From Erodium maritimum (Eukaryota > Streptophyta > Magnoliopsida > Geraniales > Geraniaceae), in contig OY997592.1 of assembly GCA_963921825.1 (NCBI GenBank), positions 62,826,336 through 62,890,335 of the forward strand: a DNA stretch of 64,000 nucleotides. Reading direction: 5' to 3'. Position 1 is the stretch's first letter; each line of letters starts with the position of its first letter. Shown piece by piece: positions 32,985 through 44,348 of this stretch. Position numbers and translations under genes: made by a program. The notes beneath the pieces are model-generated. The model was not told where the DNA came from. It did not search any database and worked only from the letters and a program-made list of their open reading frames with translations.

Positions 32985-35799
32985 TGTAAGAACCGCCCCC
33001 GGTCGATCCCGGTCGAACCGGAGGTTTTCAGCGAAAGTTGACTTTATACCGGAAAAGTCAGCCGATGACTCCGGGAGTCATTCGGGACCTTTCCTGGGCC
33101 CAAAAAGCTTAATCGTCGTTACGGTTAGCTTAATTGGGTCGTTTCCTTTCCGATGACTGTAATGTTGGGAAAAGTCAACCCGGGGCCTTTTATCGGTCAA
33201 ACGCAGTCCGATTAAAAGGTAAATCTATTTAATTAATTGTGCTGGAATTAATTGAGTAGTAGTGGTCCCCACATGGACATGTGTCCATTCTTGCTTGGAA
33301 GGGAAGAAATTGTGGTGTTTGGACCCTTTTACCCTTGATTGTTGAACTTGAGGAGTTAAGAGCAAAAGGGCATTTTGGAACGTTCACAATTTGGTTAAAG
33401 GCACAAAAATGAGAGCAAATCAGCTCATTGAGCATTGTTGGCTGAATTTTCAGAGAGAGAAAAAGGGAGAGAAAAGCTTGGAAGCTTGAGGAGGAAGAAA
33501 GGAGGAAAATGATTGATTTTGGGCTTGGTTTCTACTCAAATCTCTTCAAAAATAGTGGATTCTTCTTCTACACTCCATTTCCAAGGTAATCATCTAACTC
33601 TTTTCGTTTTTGGTGGATTGTGGTTCATGGATTTAAAGGGAAATGATGAACTTGGTTGGGGGTTTGAAGCTTTAATGGTGGATGAAGATTTTTGGAGAAG
33701 AAAATGAGTTAGATGATTGATTTTATTTGAGATTTGAGTAGTTTTGATGAAATCCCTTTGTGGGTATTGTTTTGCTGAAGCTTTGGGGTCTGTTTTGGAG
33801 TTTTGAGGATCCATCAATGGAGTTTTGATGTTGAAATTCGTAGAAAACGAGTTGGGGAAGAAGAAGAGAGTCTGCTCTGGTCTGGCACGAAACGGGACAT
33901 GGAGATGGCTTGATTCCGGCACGGAACACCGCCCGGAACGGCCCAGGTTCCGGCACGAAACGCGGCGCGGAACGGGCAGGCTCCGGCACGGAACACCGCA
34001 CGGACCGTGTCTGGTTCCGGGCCGGTACGCTGCGCGGACCGTGTCGGGTTCCGGGCCGGTACGCTGCGCGGACCGTGTCGGGTTCCGGGCCGGTACGCTG
34101 CGCGGACCGTGTCTGGTTCTGGGCCGGTACGCGGCGCGGAACGTGTCTGGTTCCGGGCCGGTCTGTGGCACGGACCGGGTCGTGTACCGGGCCGGTTCGG
34201 GACACGGGAAGGGTCGGATTTCGGGTCAGTGGGCCATCCAAGTTGGGCCTCATTTCGGCCAATTTTCCTTTCAGCCCATGTTTGGACTTTCAGGCTAGTT
34301 TAATTATCCCTCGTTAAGAACGTTTTTGAGCTGGTTTTGATTCGAGTTTTGTTTGTAATCCAAGACTTTGGACCCGAGCGTGACGGAGGAGGAGGCACTT
34401 GGACTTCGTGACAAGGAGGAGGAAGCTAGCCAGGTCGTCAGCAGCTAGGAGTTGAGAGTTGGTTACTTTTGAGGTAGGGAACGTAGCGAATACCGGTTGA
34501 ATTACGGAAAGTTACTAGTATACCTTTAAGATAATAATAATAACCGTAAAGGTCCTAGTTGCATATAGGATGTGATTCACTAGAATAGACGCTTTCAATT
34601 ACGATAATAAACGGAAGAGTCCTAGTTTGCATATAGGATGTGATTCACTAGATTAATCGCTTTCAATTCTTGGGAAATTGTCGTGTTGGTAGAATGACCA
34701 TGTCGAGCCTTAGGGTTGCGTGTTGATTGTGATGCCATGATCCTTGATTGAGATGCATGATGTGTGACTTAGTGTCGGTAAGATTGAGAATCATGTTATG
34801 ATATACTCGGTGTAGCATGTTGTGGCTATGTGTGGGCAAGTGTGTCGTGATTGATGTGACGTGAATCATTGGTTGTGATATGATCGGGTGAGTGATAGAC
34901 CGATGTGTTATGATTGTGGTGAGTGGGCACGGTTGATATACCGTGGTCGATTTATGGCATTGTGATGCGTGTTATTCTCTTGATGTGTGTTCCAAGAGGA
35001 GGTGTGTCCGGTATGATACCTACACCGAGAGAGTATGTCGGTGTAGGGTATCGAGGACGAGGATAGTGTGAACTTTACCCCGATGCTATGTGGTCCGGGA
35101 AGGCGTACGACCGAGGTATGTGCCGGTCCGTTATGCTTGAGGCCTCGAGTCTAGGTGACGGGAAGACATCCGACTGATTGTATTGCCGGTCAGGTATGTT
35201 ACCTCGAGTCTCCGTGACGTGAAGATGTCGGGACCGATGCTCTGTGTTCCGGTACGATGTAAATGGGATGGGCTGTGATAGCCGGTGAGGTTGGGAACGG
35301 TTGTACTAAGTTATGTGTTGTTCTGCTCTGTGTTCTGTGCGTGCTGGTTGGCTATGTGTGTAGGTTTATTTGTGATTGTGGTCTTGTGAGAGTGATTGAT
35401 TGTTGGTACTTGTCCCGTGGGCGTTATTGATAGTTATGCTTTGCTAGTATGCCCTAATTGGATGGTTACTCGTGGTGGCATAACCTTAACTACTTTTTCC
35501 ACTGAGCGAAAGCTCACCCCTTACCTTGTTGTGTTTCAGGTCTTTAGCGGGATTTGTACTAGCTGGATGCTCGATGCTTGGGAGCTAGCGAGGGTCCTAT
35601 GCTAGCTTGTCTAGAGACGTACTATTATTTTGAACCGAACCTTTATTTACTGTGTTTTATGAGCTGTTGACTCATTTTTGTCGGAATTATGGATTTCAGA
35701 GTATTACTTTTAAAACTTATAACCGTTTAAATTGATTTATTTTTTATTTCTTTAAGTTCACGTCTCGATTCCGGTCAAAACCGGATTTGGGGCGTGACA
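32985..35799 (+). mobile_element. Long LTR family copy 2 (solo LTR, 2815 bp)
   Basis: Starts TGTAAGAACCGCCCCCGG and ends GGATTTGGGGCGTGACA. Flanks are ACCTC (32980-32984) and GCCTC (35800-35804), four of five bases matching. Donor-like CCAAG|GTAATC at 33585/33586; acceptor GTTTCAG|G ending at 35539. The TGAGC-GAAA-GCTCA hairpin is at 35503-35516. A GC-rich tandem block with 'ccgggccggtacgctgcgcg' units lies at about 33890-34200. No coding sequence. Confidence 0.8.
33890..34200 (+). repeat. GC-rich tandem repeat in LTR copy 2
   Basis: About four close units of roughly 34-36 bp built on 'gaccgtgtc.ggttccggg' and 'ccggtacgctgcgcg', with more diverged units on both sides. It makes spurious open frames on both strands. 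Confidence 0.85.
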
Positions 35800-36100
35800 G
35801 CCTCGATGGAGGCCAAGGAGGTGGGTACACCGATGGCAGCTTCAATTGCGGTTGTAGAGGCGGCGGGGGCTGCTTAGGAGAGGGGATCCGGGCTGGCGGC
35901 GGCGGTGATCGTGGGGATGCTCTGGGGGAAATTGGGGGCGGGAGATTCATGGGAACCGCAAGCGACGGGGTTTAGGCGGAGGAGGAGGAGGAGGAGGGAC
36001 GCCATAACGACGAAGTTGAATTGCCGAACCGATTCTCGGAGGATCGAGATCTTATCAGAGGAGGAGCCTCAGTTTGTGTTAGCGGCTGCGAAACCCTAAC

Positions 36101-36534
36101 ATAGCACATTATGCCAAGTTCTCTTGACATACAACCAAGTAACGTTAAGCTAGAGAACTTATTACATTTATTTCATTATTTTAACATTTTACTATTTATG
36201 TGTTGATTTTCCTAAACAATTCACATTTGTATAATAAAACATAAATTTTATTAAGCCAAAAAAATATGGTTCTATAAAGGAAAAAAATCTGACTTTATTA
36301 GAATTTTTTTTTGACTTATTAGGAATTTTTTTTATTTTATAACAAGGACTGATTTATAAGGGAAAAATATGACTCTGATTGGGGGAGAATATGATTTTAT
36401 TAAGAAAATAATATTTAACTTGTTAGAAATAATCTTATTTTAGCTTATCTAAATTTATTCTGATAAAAAAGAAATAATCTTATTTTAGTAAGAAAAACAT
36501 ATGATTTTATTTGGAAAAAATCTAATGATAATTA
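36101..36534. other. AT-rich spacer
   Basis: No supported feature. Confidence 0.5.
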
Positions 36535-36542
36535 CACATGAG

Positions 36543-37550
36543 TAGGGATGGGTATCGGCGGTTAAACATCCGATTTTCTCTTTCACCAATCCAACTCGAT
36601 ATTATCGATTTGTCAGATTTCATAACCAACCCTATACCAAAACCAAATCTTTATTGTAAAACCAATCAGTTGGCTGATCAATTGGTTAGTGGTTTTAACC
36701 AATCATCCATTATGCCACTCGACCCAAATATATGAGCCCCAAAACCCAATAGTCTGAATTTGTAAGTAAACAAAAATAAGCAATCATACATAACAAACAC
36801 ATTTGAATAACATTTTTTTGTAGGAAAAACCACTAAAAAGGATCAAATATTACAGAAAAGCCCTAATTTGATCTCTTTAATGACGGAAAAAACTATCCTA
36901 GAACTAGTACATCAAATTTATATATAGTTGCTCATCTTGTGTTCTTCACAAACATTTACAAGAAAGGGAGATGTCTATATTGAATATTGTATATATGTAT
37001 TAGCTTTAATTGTTATTACCTTTTCAATCATTGACTAGATGCTTTTAGGAATGTTCAGTTTCCTTTATCGTGAAGATTTAGTTGATGTCTTCAGTCTCAG
37101 TCTTCATAAATTTGGTTTTCCAACAATGTATATATCTTTGGATGGATGAAAGAAAACGACAAGACAATTTTCACTACTTATATTTTTCTACCGTCTAAAC
37201 AAAATTACAATAGTTATATCCATTACAAATTCATCAAAAACACATCCATTCATTTCACTTAATTCTTACTCCATTCTCCAAAAAAAAAGTACCATTGCTG
37301 AAATTCAAAACATCATAAAGTGTTTTAAAAAGATTTAAAATCATATTAAACCTACGGTTACATGTTGTCACATGTAAAGTCCCGGTTGGATGGTTTTTTT
37401 CTGGTTTGACGTTTCAAGAATCGGTAACCCACCATTAGGTGGCTGGTTTGGCATTTCCACCGCCGGTAACTTTGCTGGAAGTTCGGGTTCCGTGTTTTCC
37501 GAGGTGATTTCGGTCGGATTTACCGGTTTCGGACTTTTTTCCCACCCCTA
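36543..37550. mobile_element. Non-autonomous hAT element (1008 bp)
   Basis: Ends are TAGGGATGGG (36543) and CCCACCCCTA (37541-37550), inverted copies with one mismatch in ten. Flanking 8-bp sequences CACATGAG (36535-36542) and CACATGAT (37551-37558) match in seven of eight positions, as expected for a hAT target duplication. No transposase coding is seen, so movement would need one in trans. Confidence 0.75.
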
Positions 37551-37558
37551 CACATGAT

Positions 37559-38820
37559 AGCACCAAAATAATAAATCACGTGTTCTATTTAATTATTGTT
37601 ATCATTATATCATACAAAAAATAATAAACTAATAGGAAGTGGACATGCATAGTGCTACTGGCCCACGAGGTGGTACCGGACCCGAGCTATCACCCAAACG
37701 CTACCTTTTGTAACGTATGCGTTAGGGTCTCGGTAGACACACATCATTTTTACGCTACTTGGTTGTTGATGCTCTTAAAAGTTAATACACTGTATATGAT
37801 TTTAAAAGATTATGTTACGTCTACTTTTTTTCCGACCTAAACCTGAATACCTTAATCTAACATTACTGTACTTATTTTACAATGAAGTCTACATGTAACC
37901 TAAATCTCGGCGGTCATTAGTACTTTCCCCGTGCCCTAACTGATTCCTACACCTAAAATGGAAACCCACTCCTACACTTTATATTCTAATCATTTGTGTC
38001 CGAGCAACAATTACCTGTCTATACTTGGCTGGCCAAGTCTTGCCCGTAACATCAGCTCCACACGGACTCATATAATATCAGGATGGACACGAACAAAGCA
38101 CATGGCTTTCTCTATCATTCTCAAAGGTTTTGATACTGCAATAGAACAAACCAGCTAATTCACAATGGTTTTGTTCAAAGCGATTTCAGTGAAAGCATTT
38201 CAATTAACAATTTAAATAATATACAATATTTAGGAAAAGAAAAACGTCGTTTTAATGTCATGCCCGTGGATCAATGAGAGAATAATTCTATAATCACATT
38301 GTAAGACTATGTGTGAGCAACAGGTCATATCATGATATATATTGTATATAAAGTTGAGTATTGTTCATGCATGTTCTCTTGCTTAATATATCACTTGTCT
38401 CTAACCAAACGATAAGGAATAAAAATATATTGTATACAACTCAAATATCTTCACGATCTCTATTATATACTTTAATATATACGAACAAGCAGAGCGATAA
38501 TAGAACTTAGATTACGATAGTATTATTTAAAATGGACAAATATACTGAGACATAGTTCAAAAGATCACATTTTTATATGTATGTATTTGATGTGTTTAAT
38601 ATACTTCAGCAATCTATGTAAGAGGTGTTTTGTAGGACTGGAAAGCTATCTATCAAGGAAGTCATACTAACACCAGTTAAATTTCATTTATAATATGTAT
38701 TAAAATATAATCTTAACTAATTTATTACTTTATATATTTATGTGTAAAAGTTTTCTTTAGTAATTCTATAAATGTTTTCTTCTGTAATTCGGTTTGAATT
38801 TAAGATACTTAGCCAGAAAT
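37559..38820. other. Spacer, no gene seen
   Basis: AT-rich, short open frames only. No supported feature. Confidence 0.5.
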
Positions 38821-38821
38821 A

Positions 38822-39514
38822 AAGCCCACGTTGTTCTTTCCTATGAGCTATGTTACAGTTTTTCCTATGAGTTCTACTAGTGTTTTCTTTTTGTTAAGGT
38901 TTCTTTTAAACCGTTTTTAGTCATCGGAATGTTGGCTCCCTCCCGTCACCAACGATGTGTCTCACAGACTTGTTCACCCTCCCATCTGCAATCTTAGTGG
39001 TTGTCGTCTGGCTCACCTCGACATCAATCGTTCTCGTCGCTTCAGAGCCCCTCGACCTCCTTGTATCGGATCATCTTTCCTCAGCAACCCCCACGTTTTT
39101 GAAGCCGCTACCGGCGCGTCCTTCTCTCTGGCCTCCACCGTGGCACCCTTCTCGACCCCTCTGGTTTTGTTTTACTTTAACTGTTTTGTTTCTTTTTGTA
39201 AGGTTAATGATAAGTGAACGAAGATTCAACGCATCTACCCAAGGAGTCATGGACTTTTACCGGGAGTGATCCCGAATCACATCTACCATCGCGCTCTCCT
39301 CCCTCTGAAATTGACGAATGCAAGTTCGGCCGAATTCTACAGAATACACAGCGTTTGGGCAATACTTTGAATAGTATTTGTCGATTTCGTCTTAGTTTAT
39401 TTTTAGTTTACCTATATGACGTTTTCAACATCGTTTATAACGATTCATTTCTATACAATGTACTGACTCTTTTCATATTTTAATAAAATACTGGTACTTT
39501 TTAGCAAAAAAAAA
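38822..39514 (+). mobile_element. Noncoding poly(A) retroposon, family R
   Basis: Ends in A9 (39506-39514) after 'attttaataaaatactgg'. Contains 'tgttggctccctcccgtcac' and 'aatcacatctaccatcgc', shared with the copies at 23.4 kb and 32.8 kb. A possible target duplication is 'ttagccaRa' (near 38810 and 39520). No conserved protein. Confidence 0.55.
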
Positions 39515-39735
39515 TATATTTAGCCAAATATTAGAGATTGAGACGTCGTCTTCTACATGTGAATCCCACCACAACATGCTTATTTGACCGGTCAAAGCTT
39601 CAGCTTCACTTGTTTAATTCTTACCCAATTTATACATATTCTACTTTTAGTGCTTATATTGATTCCTAGAAAGACAGCGGTTACTCTTGCCTTTTTTTCA
39701 TCTTCGCAAAGTTATATGAACGTCAAATTATATTA

Positions 39736-39750
39736 AAGAACAATATCACT
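39736..39750 (+). repeat. 15-bp target duplication, left copy
   Basis: AAGAACAATATCACT, matched by AAGAATAATATCACT at 45028-45042 (14 of 15). Confidence 0.9.
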
Positions 39751-40638
39751 TTTTTTATCGAAACGGGTAATCGGAGATTTTCATTAATACCAATAGGTAA
39801 TCAAACAGGATGAGGCGTAACCGTCTCAGGTTCCAGATGTATGTCCGGGCCGACCGTAGCAAGCCCGGCGCTCATGGACCCATAATAATAGCCCACTTGA
39901 AATCGTGGGCACAAACTCAAGACAACTCCTCACCATCGTCCCAATACAACGAGAGGTAAAAGAAATAGTCTGAAAGCAAACAGGAAATAAAGTGTTCCAA
40001 ACATAATGCAGGTAATTAGAAAACAACGAAATAAACTTTGCTGAATGTGCGGGCTGCCCGGGACCTCCCAGCATTGGCTGTCCCGGGTCTGTAGGTATAG
40101 TCTGAAGACGACTCCACCCACCCCTGTTGGGTCGGGTCATTCCTGCATCGGAGACACATGTGCCTCCGACAGCTCTTCCCCCTCCTTCTTCTGGTAGACC
40201 TGGTCTGGTATGTGATGTTGGGGAGGCGAATCATCCAACAACTTCTTCGACTCCGGTGGACGAGCATACAAGGACCCGTTCCTTGTCTTCAGGGTGGGTA
40301 GCTTACCCTTTCCTCAGCTGGGCCCTCCTTTCCCCAGTCCAGCCTGGGGATCTTTCTGTTGCCCCTGGGGATCTTTCTCCTTCCCCTCTCTGGTCATTTC
40401 AGCATCAACGGGTTCAGCTCGGTCCAAAGCATCAGTATCAGGGTGGACATTAGCCAGATTGTCAGGCATCGTGAAGCCCGGTGGCGGTCCAGAGACTCGG
40501 TGTCCTCCCTCTTGCAAGTCTTTGGTTTCCCCTCCTGGGATAACCTTAGCCAGATTGTCAGACTTCGTATGGTCTGCGCCGGGTAGGTGTTCACCCATAG
40601 TGATCTCCCTGGAGCGAATCATCGGGTTCAGTGACAGG

Positions 40639-42019
40639 TCACTCAGAAGATACGTGATAGACGGGTGTGTCACCGGGGGGCGTATTCAAGACCGTCCCCA
40701 ACAGCCTATCCACGTTCATCTGGTTTGGGGCCAGTATCCCCGGCAGCTGAGTCGTGCAACCCGAAATTTTATGGGTCAACATTCCACACCTGCGACAGAA
40801 ATCTACTATCCTCTCATATTGCAAATCAATCACAGCATACGTTGTGGTACCTAGGAATCTGAGGCGCAGTCTTCGGCGTAGAGGTCGTTGCAACTCCATC
40901 CGGACCCGTAGCCACAAAAACATGTCCTCCCGATGAGCAAACGGGATCGGGGCCGACGGGACCTGGGTGCCAATGCTGGCAGCGATGAGGCCGCGAACAT
41001 AGTCGTTTCTGGCATTCCCCGGTATATTGAGCGCCCGGACCCCAAGCTCCACGTGATGGAAATTAATATCATTGGCCCGAACAAATTGCCTGAGTGGCTC
41101 CAGCAGGAGGGGAAAACCCTTGAAGCTCCAGGGACCCCTGTGTCAGACATTTTCCATCGTCTCAGCGGACGGGAAATGGTAGCCTGTGACTTCCGGGGAC
41201 ATGAATTCCACCTGGATGCCAGTCACTTTCCACTTTTGTAGCATCATTGCGCAGACGGAGTTCTGATTGTGGACCCGGTCCCTTGCAACCCTGGCTGCAA
41301 GGGAAAATTGGTACGTGCCCTTAGTGAAGAGTGGAACCCCCTCCTCCGAGACCACCACTTCGTCATCATCGTCCTCCCAGTCCGAGACCGGGGAGATACG
41401 GGTCGATTGGATCTCCGTTGGGCAGCCCGTCGGCCCTCGTCCGCCTGATGGCCGAGGGTTCGTGTCAGATGCCCGATCTGTTGGATGGCGGAATTTGTCC
41501 ACCACCGTCGGAAGTTGAGGTCGGGAGAGGGACAGCAGATCCCGAGGACTCTCCCACGCTGCCAGGTGACGTCCGCCCTTGTCCGGGCTGTTCGCCGGGA
41601 CCTCAGAGCCCCCGGACTCAACATGGCTCGAGCCAGGCTTATCCTTCAGAGCCAGGAGGTCCGTCTGTTGTTGGGGGTCTGGAAGGGAAGAGGGATGCGC
41701 CTCAAACGACGAGGCGAGGAGGTCGCCGGCGAGAGGCCCTAGCACGTCAGGTGGACTGTGCTGCTGAGACACGTCAAGAACGGGTTGGATCTGACCAGTT
41801 GATGTCATTTCCGATGAGAAATGGCCGTGGAAAGACGGATCCGGATCTGGCTGGCCGGAAAATAGTAGAGGCAGGAGGGAGGAACCGGCGGGGGCGACGG
41901 AGAACAGAGCGGGACGAGGGGATCGGATGGCGAGGCGGGGGAGACGAGTGAGACGCAGTCGGCTGCGGTGCAGAGGCGAAGAGAGCGAGGAGGCCGGAGA
42001 GGGGCGGCGGTGGTGATGG
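40639..42019 (-). pseudogene. LINE ORF1 with one premature TGA, 5' end cut by an LTR
   Basis: Two open pieces (41143-42019 and 40639-41052) are in the same frame, separated by a TGA at about 41143-41145. The sister copy at 14.7 kb has Arg there ('IRHRGPW' against '*HRGPW'), so a CGA to TGA change explains it. Domains: Pro/Ser-rich N-terminus, 'DWEDDDDEVVV' acidic link, DUF4283 ('YQFSLAARVA', 'PLRRRLRLRF') and the knuckle CRRCGMLTHKISGC with all ligands. The start codon is lost to the LTR insertion at 42021. Confidence 0.75.
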
Positions 42020-43818
42020 TTGTAATAACCACTTCTGGTCAACGTCAGTCAAACCTACGAAAAACAGGAAAATTTAAAATTTTTAAGACAGACCCTTAAC
42101 TTAACTTAAATTGACCCCGAGGGTCATGCCGGACTTAAGTTGACCCCGTTATCGACTAAAATGAGTTACGGGGGACTCAGGGAAACTTTCTGGTCAATTT
42201 GGGAAAGATTGTTTCTTCGCTGGAAAAGTCACCCGAGCGACGTTTTGGTCCATTCGAGGACCGTTTTGGACCCAAAAGGCTTAGCCGTCGTCGTAGCGGT
42301 CTTAGTTGGGCCGTTTCCTTGAAGCCCGTCCAGTTTAAAAATTTCTTGGGAAAAGTGCCCGTTCGGGGCCCGAAACGTCCGTTTTTCGCGAATCTGATTG
42401 GAAAATATCAACTAGATATTTTCCAAAAGGTGTGGGACCCACCTTGACACATGTCCTAAATGTGGTGGTGTTAGTTTTGGGGGGAAAATGGGTGGTTGTG
42501 GTGTGTTGGCCGAACATGGGTAAAAGGGGGGAGTTTTTGGAGTTAGTTGTTAGTTTTAATTAAATTAGAAAGAAGAAGAGAGGTTTTAGAGAGAGAAGAA
42601 GAAGGAGAAGAAGAGAGAAGAAAGGAAGTGGAGTTAGGGTTTGATTTTCAACCCTTGGATCGATTCGAAGCAAGGAGCAAATCTCTTCCCCTCGTCTTCC
42701 TCTCGAGTAAGCACTAACCCGTTTCTCGTTTCGTTTATTTTCTTGAAAGCTAGGGTTTAAGTTTTGAACTAATACTTAGGGTTGTGTAGAGTTTGGGAGG
42801 TGTTGGAGACGTTTTAGAGGTGTTTGGGGGTGTAAGGGCACGTTTTCCGGTGACCGGAGGCTCGGGAGGAGCTCCGGCCACCGTGGGTGGTGGCCGGCCG
42901 GACATGTGGTGGCTGGCCGGAGGTGGCAGCAGCCACCACTTGGTGGCCGAGCCCCTCCCTCAAACCCTAGGGCACGGCCAAGCCCTTTGGGTGGGGCCCA
43001 CGTGCTCGGTTGTTCGTGTTTTAATTACTCGGGTAGTTTAAAACGTTCCCCGGACCACTTTTTCCTAATCGAATCGAAATTTGGAATTAATTTGGAGAAG
43101 TTGTAATTAACGGGTTTTGGGAAACTTTAAACGTTAATTAATTGACTTAGAAGTCGGAATTCAATTCCGTCAAGTGCGTTGGGTTCCTTGAAATATTCTA
43201 AGACCGTAGAATCGAAAACGGGGGCTTTTGGAGCCCCGGAAGGCAATTAACCAAAACCGGGCAGATTCGCCATGACGGGCGAATCTGGCCCTTACGGGTC
43301 CTTTATCGGCAATATCGAGTAATTGGGAAGTTTGGGAGTGATCGGCATTGTCGGGGTTACGTTTGGGCGTTAAGTTTATTAATTTTCGGTTTATTCGTAC
43401 TAGTTTAAAAGTACTTTGAATTTGTGTTCTTTTAGATCGTGCTACGGACCGAGGCAAAGGGAAGCTCGGCGAGTGAGTGGATGTACTTCGGGTGTTGTTG
43501 GAGCGCTTTTGGATTTATCTACGAGGTAGGGAAAAGTAGCCGGATCTCGGCCCTGATTAGGGAAAGTTAATAGTAGAATTGCATGTGACACCGGGGTGTC
43601 GTGGGTTGAGTAGATTTATTTAATTATTAGAAAAGCATGATACGGGATTGTAGCGTTCAAGAGAAAAGCATGTGACACTTAGTAGTGTCGTAGGAACAGA
43701 GAACTTAGCGATAATTGAATTACTGGAGGCGTATGACCATGCCCAGAGGTTGTTTGTGAAACTAGTGATTTTAGGACCGTTGGAGGCATCGAGTATGCCG
43801 GAGGTTGTCGTGCGTTTT

Positions 43819-43929
43819 ATTTAATTGTTGAGTTTGGGTGGCCTTGAGAGCCCGTATTTAATTGTTGAGTTTGGGTGGCCTTGAGAGCCCGTATTTAATT
43901 GTTGAGTTTGGGTGGCCTTGAGAGCCCGT
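43819..43929 (+). repeat. 37-bp tandem repeat, three exact units, in LTR copy 3
   Basis: Unit around 'ttgttgagtttgggtggcct'; three units are essentially identical and diverged units continue to about 44060. Confidence 0.95.
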
Positions 43930-44108
43930 ATTTAATTGTTGAGTCGGGGTGGCCATGAGAGCCGTGTATTTAATTTGGTGTCTTGAGTGGCAGCGAGTGC
44001 CCGTGGGGTTGTTGAACCCGAGTCTTGACTGTTGAGGTGTCTTGAGTGGCCTTGAGTGCCTGTGTGATTGAACTTGCCTGTGATTGTGATTGTGGTTACC
44101 CGGGGTGG

Positions 44109-44348
44109 TGAGTTCTAAAGGTCGACAGCCTGATCCGACTTAGTGTCGATGAATTGCGAGTTCTAAAGGTCGACAGCCTGATCCGACTTAGTGTCGATGA
44201 ATTGCGAGTTTTAAAGGTCGACAGCCTGATCCGACTTAGTGTCGAGGAATTGCGAGTTTGAAAGGTCGACAGCCTGATCCGACTTAGTGTCGAGGAATTG
44301 CGAGTTTGAAAGGTCGACAGCCTGATCCGACTTCGTGTCGAGGAATTG
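44109..44348 (+). repeat. 48-bp tandem repeat, five units, in LTR copy 3
   Basis: Unit contains 'aaaggtcgacagcctgatcc' and 'gacttagtgtcga'; five near-identical units. Confidence 0.95.

Larger units (their letters stand above)
32580..36100 (-). mobile_element. Noncoding retroposon, family R, split by long LTR copy 2
   Basis: The right half (35800-36100) read on the minus strand begins 'gttagggtttcgcagccgc' and ends 'cacctccttggcctccatcg'. It matches the start and middle of the retroposon at 45.1-45.4 kb. The left half (about 32720-32984, minus) matches 39.19-39.32 kb ('atcacatctaccatcg', 'tctcctccct'). Segment 32580-32720 instead has a plus-strand-like 5' end ('gagagtaaaccctaacccta'). Confidence 0.55.

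Noticed and set aside
33590-34317. Long overlapping open frames on both strands rich in Arg, Gly and Pro
   Set aside because: They are produced by the GC-rich tandem repeat of LTR copy 2; frames on both strands at once and repeated units argue against a protein.
35503-35516. GC-rich hairpin as a transcription terminator
   Set aside because: It lies in eukaryotic DNA, has no following T run of terminator type, and its place before a splice acceptor is shared by all five LTR copies.
41485-41951. Plus-strand frames of 85-206 codons
   Set aside because: Antisense shadows of the minus-strand LINE ORF1.
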